Assembly (NCBI GenBank): GCA_028823035.1
Contig: JAPKCI010000042.1
Span: 1-35,104 of the forward strand
Length of the DNA stretch: 35,104 bases
Reading direction: 5' to 3'
DNA from: Rubripirellula sp.
Lineage (GTDB): Bacteria > Planctomycetota > Planctomycetia > Pirellulales > Pirellulaceae
Below, in pieces: positions 16,010 to 23,866 of this stretch (position 1 is the first letter of the stretch; every line of letters begins with the position of its first letter). The notes under the pieces were generated by a model, which had not been told where the DNA came from, ran no database searches, and worked only from the letters and a program-made list of their open reading frames with translations. The translations under genes and the position numbers were made by a program.

Positions 16010-17269
16010 TCAAGGCTCGATGAATTCGAGCGGTTGGGTTTCCTTGACATTCGCAACCCTGATGGCCAAGTCGCCAGCTAGTAATTGTCGAAATGTCTTG
16101 CCGACGATATCACCACGCCATCCCTTGAGCAGCGACGGTACTTGATCGCCGTTTTGGCGATCAAGTTCGTAGCCCATGAGTTCACGAACATCATCAGCAT
16201 TGCCAACGATGGGTGGTGCCAATTTCTGCTGCCGGCTGATGCACGCGATTGCCGTCGAAAGAAACTGACTGAGCATCGGGGAAACCACGCGTCGCGAACC
16301 CCGAGGTCGTCGAGGCAAATCCGCGTCGGAAGTTTCCAACGCGATTTGGATTGCATTGGCAATGTCGGCGTAGTGATCGTTGAAACCGCGGCGTTCCATA
16401 CCGCGGATATTCTTGATCTTATTTTGGTCGGTTGAGCCTCGTTTCGCCAATTCGACGATCAAGTCATCTCGCAGTACTCGGCGCGGTAAACGATCAATGG
16501 ACTTGGCTCGGTTCTCTCGCCAAAGCCAAATTTGTCGTACTGTTTCCAGTTGCCTTGGGTTGAGTCCTGACGAACCGCTGACCCGCCGCCAGTTTTCCCG
16601 GGTTTCTGCATCGATGACCTTTTGCTGAAACACACCAGTTTCCTCGGTGAGCCAATCTTGTCGATTCAGATCGATCACCATCGACTCGAGTTTGTCATGC
16701 ATCTTTGAAAGATCAACGACATCGTTGAGGGCATACGTAATCTGGTCTTCGCTGAGAGGGCGACGTCCCCAGTTGGTTCTTGTTTCACCCTTGGGAAGCG
16801 TCTTGTTGACCATTCGCTGCACCAGATTGCCCAGCGATGCAGGGTATTCCATGCCGACAAAGCCAGCCGCCAGTTGGGTGTCGAACAGCCCCGAAATCGG
16901 TTTGCCTGTGAAACGGTAACAGAACCGACACTCTTCACGGGCCGCGTGGGCTATCACGGTCCGCCCTGGTTCCGTCAGGAGGTTCCAGAATGACGTCGTA
17001 TCCTCAACGTATTCCGGGTCGATAATGGCGAGGCGGTCACCCGCAGCAACTTGAATCAAACAGAGTTGCGGTCGATAGGTCTCCTCAGAGACAAATTCAG
17101 TGTCGAAGCCAATTTGCTTGCAGTCCGCAATTTCGTCACAAAACTGCTCCAGCTCATCGACCGTGTTTATGGAATCGTATTGCAATGTTAGGCTTGATGT
17201 CACGTTGGAAATTGGCGAGAACGTCTCACGACTGTAACCGCGGGACCGCCGATCGCCTATCCGGACCAA
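16010..17269 (-). CDS. rnd: Ribonuclease D-type 3'-5' exonuclease with HRDC domain
   Basis: DEDDy 3'-5' exonuclease for RNA 3' ends, such as tRNA precursors. Exo I is IGFDTEFV with D56 and E58; Exo II is LFDTQLAAGF near 128; Exo III is YALNDVVDLS (Y-x3-D) near 179. An HRDC nucleic-acid-binding domain follows near 236-310, starting SGLNPRQLETVRQIWLWRENRAK. The 419 residues are slightly longer than E. coli RNase D (375). The first 22 residues (to SPISN) are basic and not family-like, so GTG at 17203 is a good alternative start. Divergent from mfnB with only 35 bp between the called starts, which also favours the later start. Confidence 0.92.
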   Translation of the reverse strand: MVRIGDRRSRGYSRETFSPISNVTSSLTLQYDSINTVDELEQFCDEIADCKQIGFDTEFVSEETYRPQLCLIQVAAGDRLAIIDPEYVEDTTSFWNLLTEPGRTVIAHAAREECRFCYRFTGKPISGLFDTQLAAGFVGMEYPASLGNLVQRMVNKTLPKGETRTNWGRRPLSEDQITYALNDVVDLSKMHDKLESMVIDLNRQDWLTEETGVFQQKVIDAETRENWRRVSGSSGLNPRQLETVRQIWLWRENRAKSIDRLPRRVLRDDLIVELAKRGSTDQNKIKNIRGMERRGFNDHYADIANAIQIALETSDADLPRRPRGSRRVVSPMLSQFLSTAIACISRQQKLAPPIVGNADDVRELMGYELDRQNGDQVPSLLKGWRGDIVGKTFRQLLAGDLAIRVANVKETQPLEFIEP

Positions 17270-17304
17270 TTGATTAATTCCTGTTTCAAACCGATGTTTT
17301 TGCC

Positions 17305-18102
17305 ATGACCTCGTCGCCAGATGCTGAAGTCAACCTGACACAAGCGGATTCGCTGTTCGTTGGCCAAGCAAGGCGTGGCCGTCTAGCAGAACTTCTGATC
17401 AGTGTCCGGGATCAGGATGAGTTGCTGGAAGTCCGGAAATCCCCGGTCGGCATCATTGACTTGAAGGAACCAAAGCGGGGGCCGTTGGCTCCCGCAGATG
17501 TTCAATTATGGCGTTATGCCGATCAAATCTGGCAGCAGCAGGTCGGTGGGGATTCGACGGTCCGCCTCTCGGCAGCTTTGGGAGAGCAGGATCAGGCTCG
17601 GCTTGTCGTTGCGGACGTGCCTGAGTCTTTCGATTTTGCCAAGGTCGGCCCAAGTGGTTGCAACACGGAATCAAGCCTGTGCCGATTGTGGGGTGAAATT
17701 CGTAATAGCCTGAACGGCAGGACGGAACTGGTGGCTGTGGCATACGCCGATTGGCGGGCAGCAAATTGCCTCGGTCCCGAAGCTGTTTTTCAGCTTGCCA
17801 AAGAGCAAGGATTCAATCGTTGCCTGATCGACACCTACGTCAAAGATGGAAGATCGACCATTGATCATCTCGGCTACCAGTGTCTTGGCGAACTGCACGG
17901 TATCGCCTGTCAGCAGCGGTTGTGGTGGACACTGGCGGGGTCGATCGGTGCATCCGTTGTGCCGGTCTTCGAAGAACTAGGCTGGATGCCTGACTGCTTT
18001 GGCGTCAGGGGTGATGTATGCATTGGAAACCGGGGAACAAAAATTTCCAGCCAGTTGGTTCAAACCTGGTGTGATCGTCTGAACAGACAGCACGCTAATT
18101 GA
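17305..18102 (+). CDS. mfnB: (5-formylfuran-3-yl)methyl phosphate synthase homologue (MfnB, DUF556)
   Basis: MfnB builds the furan ring of methanofuran from two glyceraldehyde-3-phosphate molecules. The 265 residues carry the family blocks in order: VGIIDLKEPKRGPLAPA (48-64), LSAALGE (88-94), FAKVGPSG (111-118), VAYADWRA (145-152), LIDTYVKDGRSTIDH (174-188), LAGSI (210-214) and FGVRGDVC (232-239). The catalytic set described for the Methanocaldococcus enzyme is matched by D52, K54, K113, D176 and K180 with the same spacing. About 27 N-terminal residues are extra. The product in bacteria is probably a methanofuran-type C1 carrier for formaldehyde oxidation. No other C1 gene lies in the window. 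Confidence 0.9.
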   Translation: MTSSPDAEVNLTQADSLFVGQARRGRLAELLISVRDQDELLEVRKSPVGIIDLKEPKRGPLAPADVQLWRYADQIWQQQVGGDSTVRLSAALGEQDQARLVVADVPESFDFAKVGPSGCNTESSLCRLWGEIRNSLNGRTELVAVAYADWRAANCLGPEAVFQLAKEQGFNRCLIDTYVKDGRSTIDHLGYQCLGELHGIACQQRLWWTLAGSIGASVVPVFEELGWMPDCFGVRGDVCIGNRGTKISSQLVQTWCDRLNRQHAN

Positions 18103-18169
18103 GCAGCGGCGGGCGATAGACTTGCGACGTTTGAATCTTTCAGATTTCCAGTGATAGATGACGCAGGAA

Positions 18170-18406
18170 TCACTCGGACCAATCAAGACCGGTTAAGTCG
18201 GTAAGCCGTTCTTCGAAGTTTCCGATCAAGCCTCCGACGAGCATCCAGTTGGACTTGCAACGTAGCTCAATTTCACCATGTGGGTTGATCCGCAGAATGG
18301 AATCACCCACCACTCCTGCGTCATGAAGCTGTTTGAAGTCGATTTCGCCCTCGTTGACAACATCGAGCAATGTTTTTCCCGTCAATTCAATGAACTGCGT
18401 TTTCAT
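18170..18406 (-). CDS. Small protein of unknown function, 78 residues
   Basis: Not recognised as a named family. The sequence is protein-like: MKTQFIELTGKTLLDVVNEG, then an acidic helix, IDFKQLHDAGVVGDSILRIN, a short beta segment EIELRCKS and a hydrophobic WMLVGGLIG before a TDLTGLDW end. No signal peptide and no clear membrane helix; the glycine-rich WMLVGGLIG is too short. It lies 74 bp downstream of the thioredoxin-fold lipoprotein gene on the same strand and converges on mfnB. Probably a conserved cytoplasmic planctomycete protein. Confidence 0.68.
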   Translation of the reverse strand: MKTQFIELTGKTLLDVVNEGEIDFKQLHDAGVVGDSILRINPHGEIELRCKSNWMLVGGLIGNFEERLTDLTGLDWSE

Positions 18407-18480
18407 TTTGGCTACCGAAAAAAGAGTCGAAGAGTTTGCATTGTAATTGGATGAGCACGCGTGTTGGCAAAATACGAAAC

Positions 18481-20058
18481 TTACTGCTTGAGGAGTGCAG
18501 TGACTGTGTCGTCGAGATTCTGGCCCGTGAAGTTTAACGCGTGGACCTGGCCTTTTGCGTCCAATATGGCGACAAAGGGAAGAGATACCATGCCAAAGTC
18601 GGTAGCTGTCTGGTTTACCACAGCCGCGGTAGGTGAAGATTCGGACCGGAAACTGACAAAGCCTAGTTGACTCTGGTTGAGAAAAGACTGGACATCGGAA
18701 CCTTCGGGGTCCAAATTCACACCTACAATGGCGACTCTGTCGGGATGAGCGTCACGAATGGCTTTGAGTTGCGGGACGATACTCAGAGAAGGTGGAAAAC
18801 CCTGAGCCCAAAACGGCATCAACACTACCTTGCCGCTGTAGTTTGATATGAGCAAGGGGGTTCCGTCAGTCTTGGGTAAATTCCAAGGGTACTTCTTGCC
18901 AATGATATTCTGCCTGGCTTGCCTCGCTTCCATTGCGATATTGATTTCCTGCGTGGCTGCCGAGTTCTGATCGGTGAAGGCCTTCCTCAACGCTTGGTAG
19001 GTTGCATTGACGAGGTCTTCGCGTTTCAGACCTTCAAACTCCAACGCGGCACCTGCCAGATATTGAACGGTCTGTAAGTCTGCAGATTCCGCAATGAGCG
19101 TTAAGACGGATTTCTTCCACTGCTCGGGCGTGATGTCCTCTCCGTTGACCACAGCAGCACGCTGTTTCTCGATTGTTTCAAAAGTGACATTGCCAGCCAA
19201 TTTCGCTGCCATTTCTGCGATAGCTGGTTCTGGCGAATCAGCGAAGTACTCCAAGATCATTTCCCTCATCTGCTGTGCCTGGTTTTCATAACCCGCATCA
19301 GCTAGGTCTTCTCGGGCCATCCCCAGAATCATGAGAGTGGGGACATCGGGTTTGATTTTACTTTTTCCTTGTTGCTTAAAGTATGCAACGATCCTTTCAG
19401 GCGCATTCTCATCACCATTCTTCAACGCTTCCAATTCAAATCCAACCAGAATTAACCGGCTGTCTGACGCGAGGACAAGATCGTCCGATGTGAGATTTTC
19501 TCTCGCTACTTGTTCAAGTTTCTCTGCGACTTTGACGTAGCCGAGCGATGCGAGATGGGACATCGCCTGCAGTTCCCCTCTGGCTCCTTCTGACTTCTCG
19601 GCCTGACTCGCCTCAGCATGGGTAGCTAGTTGTCGTGATGCTTCAAGCTTATTGTTGATAAACTCGATTATCCGTGCTCGTCCCTGTTTTGGATCAGTCA
19701 CTCCCGACTTTCCGCTGCTCAACAACCTGAGGTTATAATCGGAAGCCTCCAGGATCGATCGCAATCTCTTTGGTGAGAGCCCCGAAGGTAACGTGGGTTG
19801 TAGATTCGAACCCGTCTGGGGATCAGCCAAATGCAGTTGCGGCGGCTCTGTTCGCCCAGATTCTGTCGTATGACCGTTCTCAGTTTCGAAAGCGACCTGA
19901 GAACCAGTTTGCGACCCAATTTGGGGCGTCACCACGTCGGTATCTGGTTGACCCGATGAATCGACAACGGGAGCAGTGTCACCACAACCGATAAGTGGGA
20001 CGAACATCAGTAGAGCAATGCGTTTTACCAATTGGCAGGTAAGCTTCCGAGCATGCAT
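18481..20058 (-). CDS. Lipoprotein with C-terminal thioredoxin-like (TlpA-type) domain lacking CxxC
   Basis: A 525-residue lipoprotein from the ATG at 20058. The short basic N-terminus and hydrophobic LLMFVPLIGC give a lipobox with C25. Residues about 80-370 are mostly helical, resembling repeats of TlpA-like planctomycete proteins. The last 140 residues are a redoxin fold: YSGKVVLMPFWAQGFPPS, then VAIVGVNLDPEGSDVQSFL and the cis-proline loop VSLPFVAIL. At the active site the usual FWAxWCxPC reads FWAQGFPPS (near 415-424), so both cysteines are gone. Oxidoreductase activity is therefore unlikely; binding or scaffolding is possible. The frame is open to 20181, but that part overlaps the ferredoxin gene and would bury the signal. 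Confidence 0.85.
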   Translation of the reverse strand: MHARKLTCQLVKRIALLMFVPLIGCGDTAPVVDSSGQPDTDVVTPQIGSQTGSQVAFETENGHTTESGRTEPPQLHLADPQTGSNLQPTLPSGLSPKRLRSILEASDYNLRLLSSGKSGVTDPKQGRARIIEFINNKLEASRQLATHAEASQAEKSEGARGELQAMSHLASLGYVKVAEKLEQVARENLTSDDLVLASDSRLILVGFELEALKNGDENAPERIVAYFKQQGKSKIKPDVPTLMILGMAREDLADAGYENQAQQMREMILEYFADSPEPAIAEMAAKLAGNVTFETIEKQRAAVVNGEDITPEQWKKSVLTLIAESADLQTVQYLAGAALEFEGLKREDLVNATYQALRKAFTDQNSAATQEINIAMEARQARQNIIGKKYPWNLPKTDGTPLLISNYSGKVVLMPFWAQGFPPSLSIVPQLKAIRDAHPDRVAIVGVNLDPEGSDVQSFLNQSQLGFVSFRSESSPTAAVVNQTATDFGMVSLPFVAILDAKGQVHALNFTGQNLDDTVTALLKQ

Positions 20059-20131
20059 GTTCCGTTTCCTGATTGTATTAACCATCACATCACAACCGTG
20101 ATGATATCGAGAAAACGCTTCTGTGTCGGGA

Positions 20132-20620
20132 TCACCTGGCCGTATCTGAATCCTTTGAACCCGAAAAAAACTGCTCTCCAATCACAAACTCTTCCACGAC
20201 TTGGCCACCGACCAGATGTTCCTGAATGATCCGCTCCAAAACCTCGGGTGTGCACCGTCCGTACCAAGTGCCGTCCGGAACAATCATGGCGATCGGTCCA
20301 GCTTTGCAAACGCCGCAGCACTGCATGCCAAGGCGAGCGATACCTCCACGTTGTGACAAACCCTCCTCCTTCAGACGCCTCTTCAGGTATTTCCACGATG
20401 CAGTCATTTGCTGGACACTGGCGCATCCAGCCTCACGCTGATCGTTACATAGAAGAATCATCCGCGTGCTTGCTGTCACTTTGCTCTTCTTGAGTCGTTG
20501 ACGTGCTTGATTCAAGCCTCGCTCTGCCAAGTTATTGATCTGCTCTTTATTCGGGGATAAAAATTTCGGGGACAAAAACACTGTCTCTTTTTCTAATGCT
20601 AGCAGTTTAGTCACGATCAT
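20132..20620 (-). CDS. Thioredoxin-like [2Fe-2S] ferredoxin
   Basis: A 162-residue protein with the (2Fe-2S) thioredoxin-fold ferredoxin domain from about residue 53 to the end. Cluster ligands are probably C58 and C66 ([15 protein letters not shown]) and C101 or C102 with C105 ([12 protein letters not shown]). The last strand is typical, [22 protein letters not shown]. The first 52 residues are an extra, basic, possibly coiled segment ([12 protein letters not shown]), so a start at the internal M54 is possible. Such proteins carry electrons in the cytoplasm or act like NuoE fragments; the redox partner is not visible. It lies 73 bp upstream of the thioredoxin-fold lipoprotein gene and is divergent from the LptF/G permease gene. 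Confidence 0.87.
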   Translation of the reverse strand: MIVTKLLALEKETVFLSPKFLSPNKEQINNLAERGLNQARQRLKKSKVTASTRMILLCNDQREAGCASVQQMTASWKYLKRRLKEEGLSQRGGIARLGMQCCGVCKAGPIAMIVPDGTWYGRCTPEVLERIIQEHLVGGQVVEEFVIGEQFFSGSKDSDTAR

Positions 20621-20843
20621 CGTAGTTTTTTAGGCGCTGCCGGTATTAGCAGTCAATCGCGAGCTGCAGGTTGACCCAGAGTGGCTCCTCTCCAGAACAC
20701 CTAGCAAGGCGTGGCTGACCCAGCACCACGGCAAGGCATGCAGAAATCGCAGATTGAGCAACGGTCTTGCTTTGGAGGCCGGGATTGTCCGATAGTTAGC
20801 TGGGATCGAAACTCCAGTCATCATCATCGTCAGCACGGCTCCT

Positions 20844-21983
20844 GTGACCAAGATCGACCGTTACATTCTCGTCCTGTTTCTCAGAACGACGCTGATTTGC
20901 TTTTGCTCGATCGCGGGCATTTTTGTGGTGTTTCACGCCTTTACGAATATGGATGATCTGTTGCGTCAGGGGCAGCAGCAAGGTGGTCTATTGGCGGTCA
21001 TGCTGCGATTTTATGGCCCGTTTATGTTGCTGTTGTTTGATATGACGGGAGCGATCACCACGCTGATGGCTTTTCTGTTCACAGTGGGTTGGCTGCGGCG
21101 CACGGGTGAATTGACAGCAATATTATCAGCCGGTATCTCGCATGGTCGGATTCTTCGACCCATGGTTTACGCGAGTTTGATCATCATCCTTGTGCAATTG
21201 GCCAACCGTGAATTTGTTTTGCCCCACTATCGCAATGCTCTATCTGGTAAAGCGAAGAATGTCTCTGGTAATAAGGAGGAACGCATCACTCCGCAGATGG
21301 ACTATATGAATCGGGTTTTTTTGGACGGCGGTGGTCTGATAGCAAAACAAAAGCTGATTCGCGATCCCAGTTTTCGTCTTGACGGCAACTACACTGGATT
21401 TGGTGATCTGTTGACGGCAGGCACTGCTCGCTGGATGGAAGCTGATGAGAATCATGGATGCGGCTACCTGCTGAAGGAGGTTAAGTTTCCAGAGGACATT
21501 GATGCCATCCCGTCATTAGGGCTGGAAGACCGGATGATTTTGTTGACCAGAAAGGATTATCCATGGTTGGAGCCTGGGCAATGCTTTTTCACAACTTCCG
21601 TACGAACAGAATTTTTGCAAACGAACGCCAGTGCAAAGACGAGAGCGTCCGTTGCAGAACTGATGAGCCGAGTGCGTAATCCCGCAGTCCATAACTCGCT
21701 TGATTTGCAGGTCCTGCTTCATGAAAGAATCGTGCGTGTGCCGCTCGACTTTGGACTGATCTTGCTGGGACTACCGATCGTGATTAACCGAAATGAACGC
21801 AATCTATTTGTCATGATCGGTGTAGCCATGTTTACGGTTCTCGGATTCTTCATGGTGAAAACATTGGGAAATGCGATGGGTTCTAACGGGCTATGGTTTT
21901 CACCCCCCATGGCTGCCTGGTTCCCACTGATTCTTGTCGGTCCGATTGCTTATGTTCGCTACCGCGATGCCCAGTTGGTATGA
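20844..21983 (+). CDS. LptF/LptG-family (YjgP/YjgQ) LPS export permease
   Basis: Inner-membrane permease of the LptB2FG transporter that extracts lipopolysaccharide and drives it to the outer membrane. The 379 residues match the family layout. An N-terminal YILVLFLRTTLICF helix comes first, a second helix pair follows at about 52-83, and RRTGELTAILSAGIS is the conserved coupling segment near 85-99. A large periplasmic beta domain spans about 125-285, then three C-terminal helices at about 290-310, 318-340 and 350-370. The start is GTG at 20844. Whether it is LptF or LptG is not decidable here. It overlaps the next gene, a GT2 glycosyltransferase, by 4 bp. Confidence 0.93.
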   Translation: MTKIDRYILVLFLRTTLICFCSIAGIFVVFHAFTNMDDLLRQGQQQGGLLAVMLRFYGPFMLLLFDMTGAITTLMAFLFTVGWLRRTGELTAILSAGISHGRILRPMVYASLIIILVQLANREFVLPHYRNALSGKAKNVSGNKEERITPQMDYMNRVFLDGGGLIAKQKLIRDPSFRLDGNYTGFGDLLTAGTARWMEADENHGCGYLLKEVKFPEDIDAIPSLGLEDRMILLTRKDYPWLEPGQCFFTTSVRTEFLQTNASAKTRASVAELMSRVRNPAVHNSLDLQVLLHERIVRVPLDFGLILLGLPIVINRNERNLFVMIGVAMFTVLGFFMVKTLGNAMGSNGLWFSPPMAAWFPLILVGPIAYVRYRDAQLV

Positions 21984-22657
21984 CGCCTGCTGATATCACG
22001 ATCGTTATTCCCACGCTCAATGAAGAAACGTCGCTTGCCCGATCAGTCCGTTCGGCACTTTGCGCGGGGGCGACTGACATCATTGTGTCGGATGGTGGCA
22101 GCCATGATCGGACCTTTGAAGTCGCAGCTGAGTCGGGCGCATCCAAAGTTGTGCGATCCTTGCCTGGACGGGGCATTCAGATGAATTCAGGCGCTCAGTT
22201 GGCAGAGCGGGATTTCATTCTGTTTCTGCACGCGGACAACGAGTTGGCAGCAGGGGCTCTCGAGCAAATCTGTGATCACGAGGACGCAAGCTGGGGTGCG
22301 TTTCGGCAGCATATTGATTCGCACCGTCAGATGTATCGTCTGATTGAGTGGGGTAACGCTTGGCGTGTCCGGTGGAGGAAAATGCCGTTCGGGGATCAAG
22401 CGATCTTTGTGCGAAGTTCGCTCTTTCGGAAATTGGGGGGATTCGCCGAAATTCCTTTGATGGAGGACGTGGAACTCTCGCAGAGGCTTCGCAAGCTTAC
22501 GAAGCCAGTTCTTCTGAACGGTCCCATCACGATTGACGCACGCCGTTGGGAAAAACAGGGCATTCTCCGCCAAACATTGAGAAATTGGTCAATCCAGTTT
22601 TCGTATTTGTTGGGTGTCTCGCCAGAGAGGCTGGCACGCAAGTATTACGGAAGCTAG
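21980..22657 (+). CDS. GT2-family glycosyltransferase, TIGR04283 type
   Basis: A 225-residue GT-A glycosyltransferase of the group annotated as rSAM/selenodomain-associated transferase 2. Motifs follow in order: ITIVIPTLNEETSL near residue 6, DIIVSDGGSHDRTF near 34, GRGIQMNSGAQLA near 61, ILFLHADNEL (metal-binding D-x-D position replaced by ADN) near 77, GDQAIFVR near 137, LMEDVELSQRLR near 157 and RRWEKQG near 188. I chose the ATG at 21980 because it makes a 4-bp ATGA overlap with the permease stop; the longer frame lies inside that gene. Context suggests an envelope glycolipid. Its stop shares CTAG with the convergent Xer gene. Confidence 0.9.
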   Translation: MTPADITIVIPTLNEETSLARSVRSALCAGATDIIVSDGGSHDRTFEVAAESGASKVVRSLPGRGIQMNSGAQLAERDFILFLHADNELAAGALEQICDHEDASWGAFRQHIDSHRQMYRLIEWGNAWRVRWRKMPFGDQAIFVRSSLFRKLGGFAEIPLMEDVELSQRLRKLTKPVLLNGPITIDARRWEKQGILRQTLRNWSIQFSYLLGVSPERLARKYYGS

Positions 22658-23556
22658 TTGGCTCTTGGGTGGGCCCGCTCATAGACCTGGCGAAGATTGG
22701 CTGCGCTGATGTGTGTGTAAATTTGCGTGGTAGCAAGACTCCTGTGACCGAGCAGTTCCTGGACACTTCGAATATCAGCACCCCGGTCCATCAAATGTGT
22801 TGCGAAACTGTGTCGGAGTGAATGCGGGCTGATGCGCGAGTCGAGGCCTACGATTGCGATGTGCTTTTCAAGCATTCGACCAACGCTCCTGGTCGTCAGG
22901 ATGCGACCAAAGCGATTTACGAACACCGGTGCATGCCGACCCAGAGCCTCTGTCTTTGGATGGCGAATCCGCTTGCTGCGATACCGCTTGACAGCTTTGA
23001 TGGCAAATGAACCAAGCGGGCTGATGCGTTCTTTTCGGCCCTTTCCGCGAACACGAATGACTTGTTCAGACTCTTCAAAGTCGCCATCACGTAAAGCAAC
23101 GAGTTCGCTGACCCGCAGTCCTGCGGAGTACATGGTTTCGAGGATGGCGCGATCCCTGAGACCTGAAACCTCATCTGGCGGCGGGGCGGAAAGTAGGCGG
23201 CCAATTTCCGCAGTGGACAGGACAAGCGGCAATTTGCGTTGTTGCCGCGGATTACGAAGTGGTTTCGCTGGGTTGTCCTTTGCGATTCCTTGTCGCATGG
23301 CGAAACGGTAGAAGCTTCGCAGCGACGCTAGTTTGCGAGAAATGGTTGTTCTCGCGTATCCGGCCTCCTGCAGAGCGGCTTGGAATGTTCGGAGATCCTG
23401 AGGCGAAAGAGCGTCAGGTTTGGGAACACTGCCCCGGGATGTTTCAAGCCAATCGACCAGCCCAAACATGTCTTCCCGATAGGCTTTGATGGTCAGGTCC
23501 GAAGCATTACGTTCGGTGGCGAGATATCGAAGAAATTGAGCAATTCCACTTCGCAT
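22654..23556 (-). CDS. Site-specific tyrosine recombinase, XerC/XerD type
   Basis: Resolves chromosome dimers at dif sites by strand exchange, usually as one half of a XerC-XerD pair. The 300 residues are standard length. The N-terminal SAM-like DNA-binding domain starts with IAQFLRYLATERNASDLTI. The catalytic residues are complete: R148 (SAGLRVSEL), K172 (GKGRKER), H245 and R248 (HSLRHSFATHL), H271 (LGHRSL) and nucleophile Y280 (QIYTHIS). XerC versus XerD cannot be decided without relatives. It lies 3 bp downstream of an 81-residue gene and is probably translated with it. There is no mobile-element context, which supports a housekeeping role. Confidence 0.93.
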   Translation of the reverse strand: MRSGIAQFLRYLATERNASDLTIKAYREDMFGLVDWLETSRGSVPKPDALSPQDLRTFQAALQEAGYARTTISRKLASLRSFYRFAMRQGIAKDNPAKPLRNPRQQRKLPLVLSTAEIGRLLSAPPPDEVSGLRDRAILETMYSAGLRVSELVALRDGDFEESEQVIRVRGKGRKERISPLGSFAIKAVKRYRSKRIRHPKTEALGRHAPVFVNRFGRILTTRSVGRMLEKHIAIVGLDSRISPHSLRHSFATHLMDRGADIRSVQELLGHRSLATTQIYTHISAANLRQVYERAHPRAN

Positions 23557-23559
23557 CGA

Positions 23560-23805
23560 TTAATGAAAGTCATCCATGGACAGACTGTCAAATTCTTGAC
23601 TCGCCAACACGTCGTCGTCGCTTGGGACCGATTCGCGGATTTTGTGACTTAACATTGCGGCGTCGTACCAGCCGAAATCAAGTTCCGGGTCAGCGGCAAA
23701 TTTTGCGAGTTGTCGAAGAGTTTCGTCCCGATTTTCGTCATCGAAAAGAAAGATGAATTTCTCTTCCCCTTTGACCAACGCAAGTACGTTGACTTCTTTA
23801 TCCAT
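23560..23805 (-). CDS. Small acidic protein of unknown function upstream of the Xer gene
   Basis: An 81-residue acidic protein with no named family that I can place. The pattern is protein-like: VNVLALVKGEEKFIFLFDDE (6-25, two strands), a helix ETLRQLAKFAADPELDF (28-44), WYDAAMLSHKIRE (46-58), then an acidic disordered tail. No signal or membrane segment. It ends 3 bp before the recombinase start, so the two are probably translationally coupled. A hairpin at 23843-23860 lies just before it. Function unknown; a cytoplasmic regulator or partner is only a guess from position. Confidence 0.75.
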   Translation of the reverse strand: MDKEVNVLALVKGEEKFIFLFDDENRDETLRQLAKFAADPELDFGWYDAAMLSHKIRESVPSDDDVLASQEFDSLSMDDFH

Positions 23806-23842
23806 CGTGGCGGCTGTCCCGAAGCGTTGAGCGGTGTATCAC

Positions 23843-23860
23843 GCAGGTATTTCTACCTGC
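23843..23860 (-). other. Perfect 7-bp hairpin with GAAA tetraloop
   Basis: In the minus-strand transcript GCAGGTA-GAAA-TACCTGC forms a perfect 7-bp stem closed by a GNRA-type GAAA loop. It lies 6 bp after the stop of the lipoprotein gene (23867) and 38 bp before the next start (23805). There is no U-tract, so it is more likely a processing or stability element, or a weak terminator, than a standard terminator. Confidence 0.6.
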
Positions 23861-23866
23861 CACGGC

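Noticed and set aside
20059-20181. 41-codon extension of the thioredoxin-fold lipoprotein
   Set aside because: It overlaps the ferredoxin gene and would place the lipoprotein signal internally.
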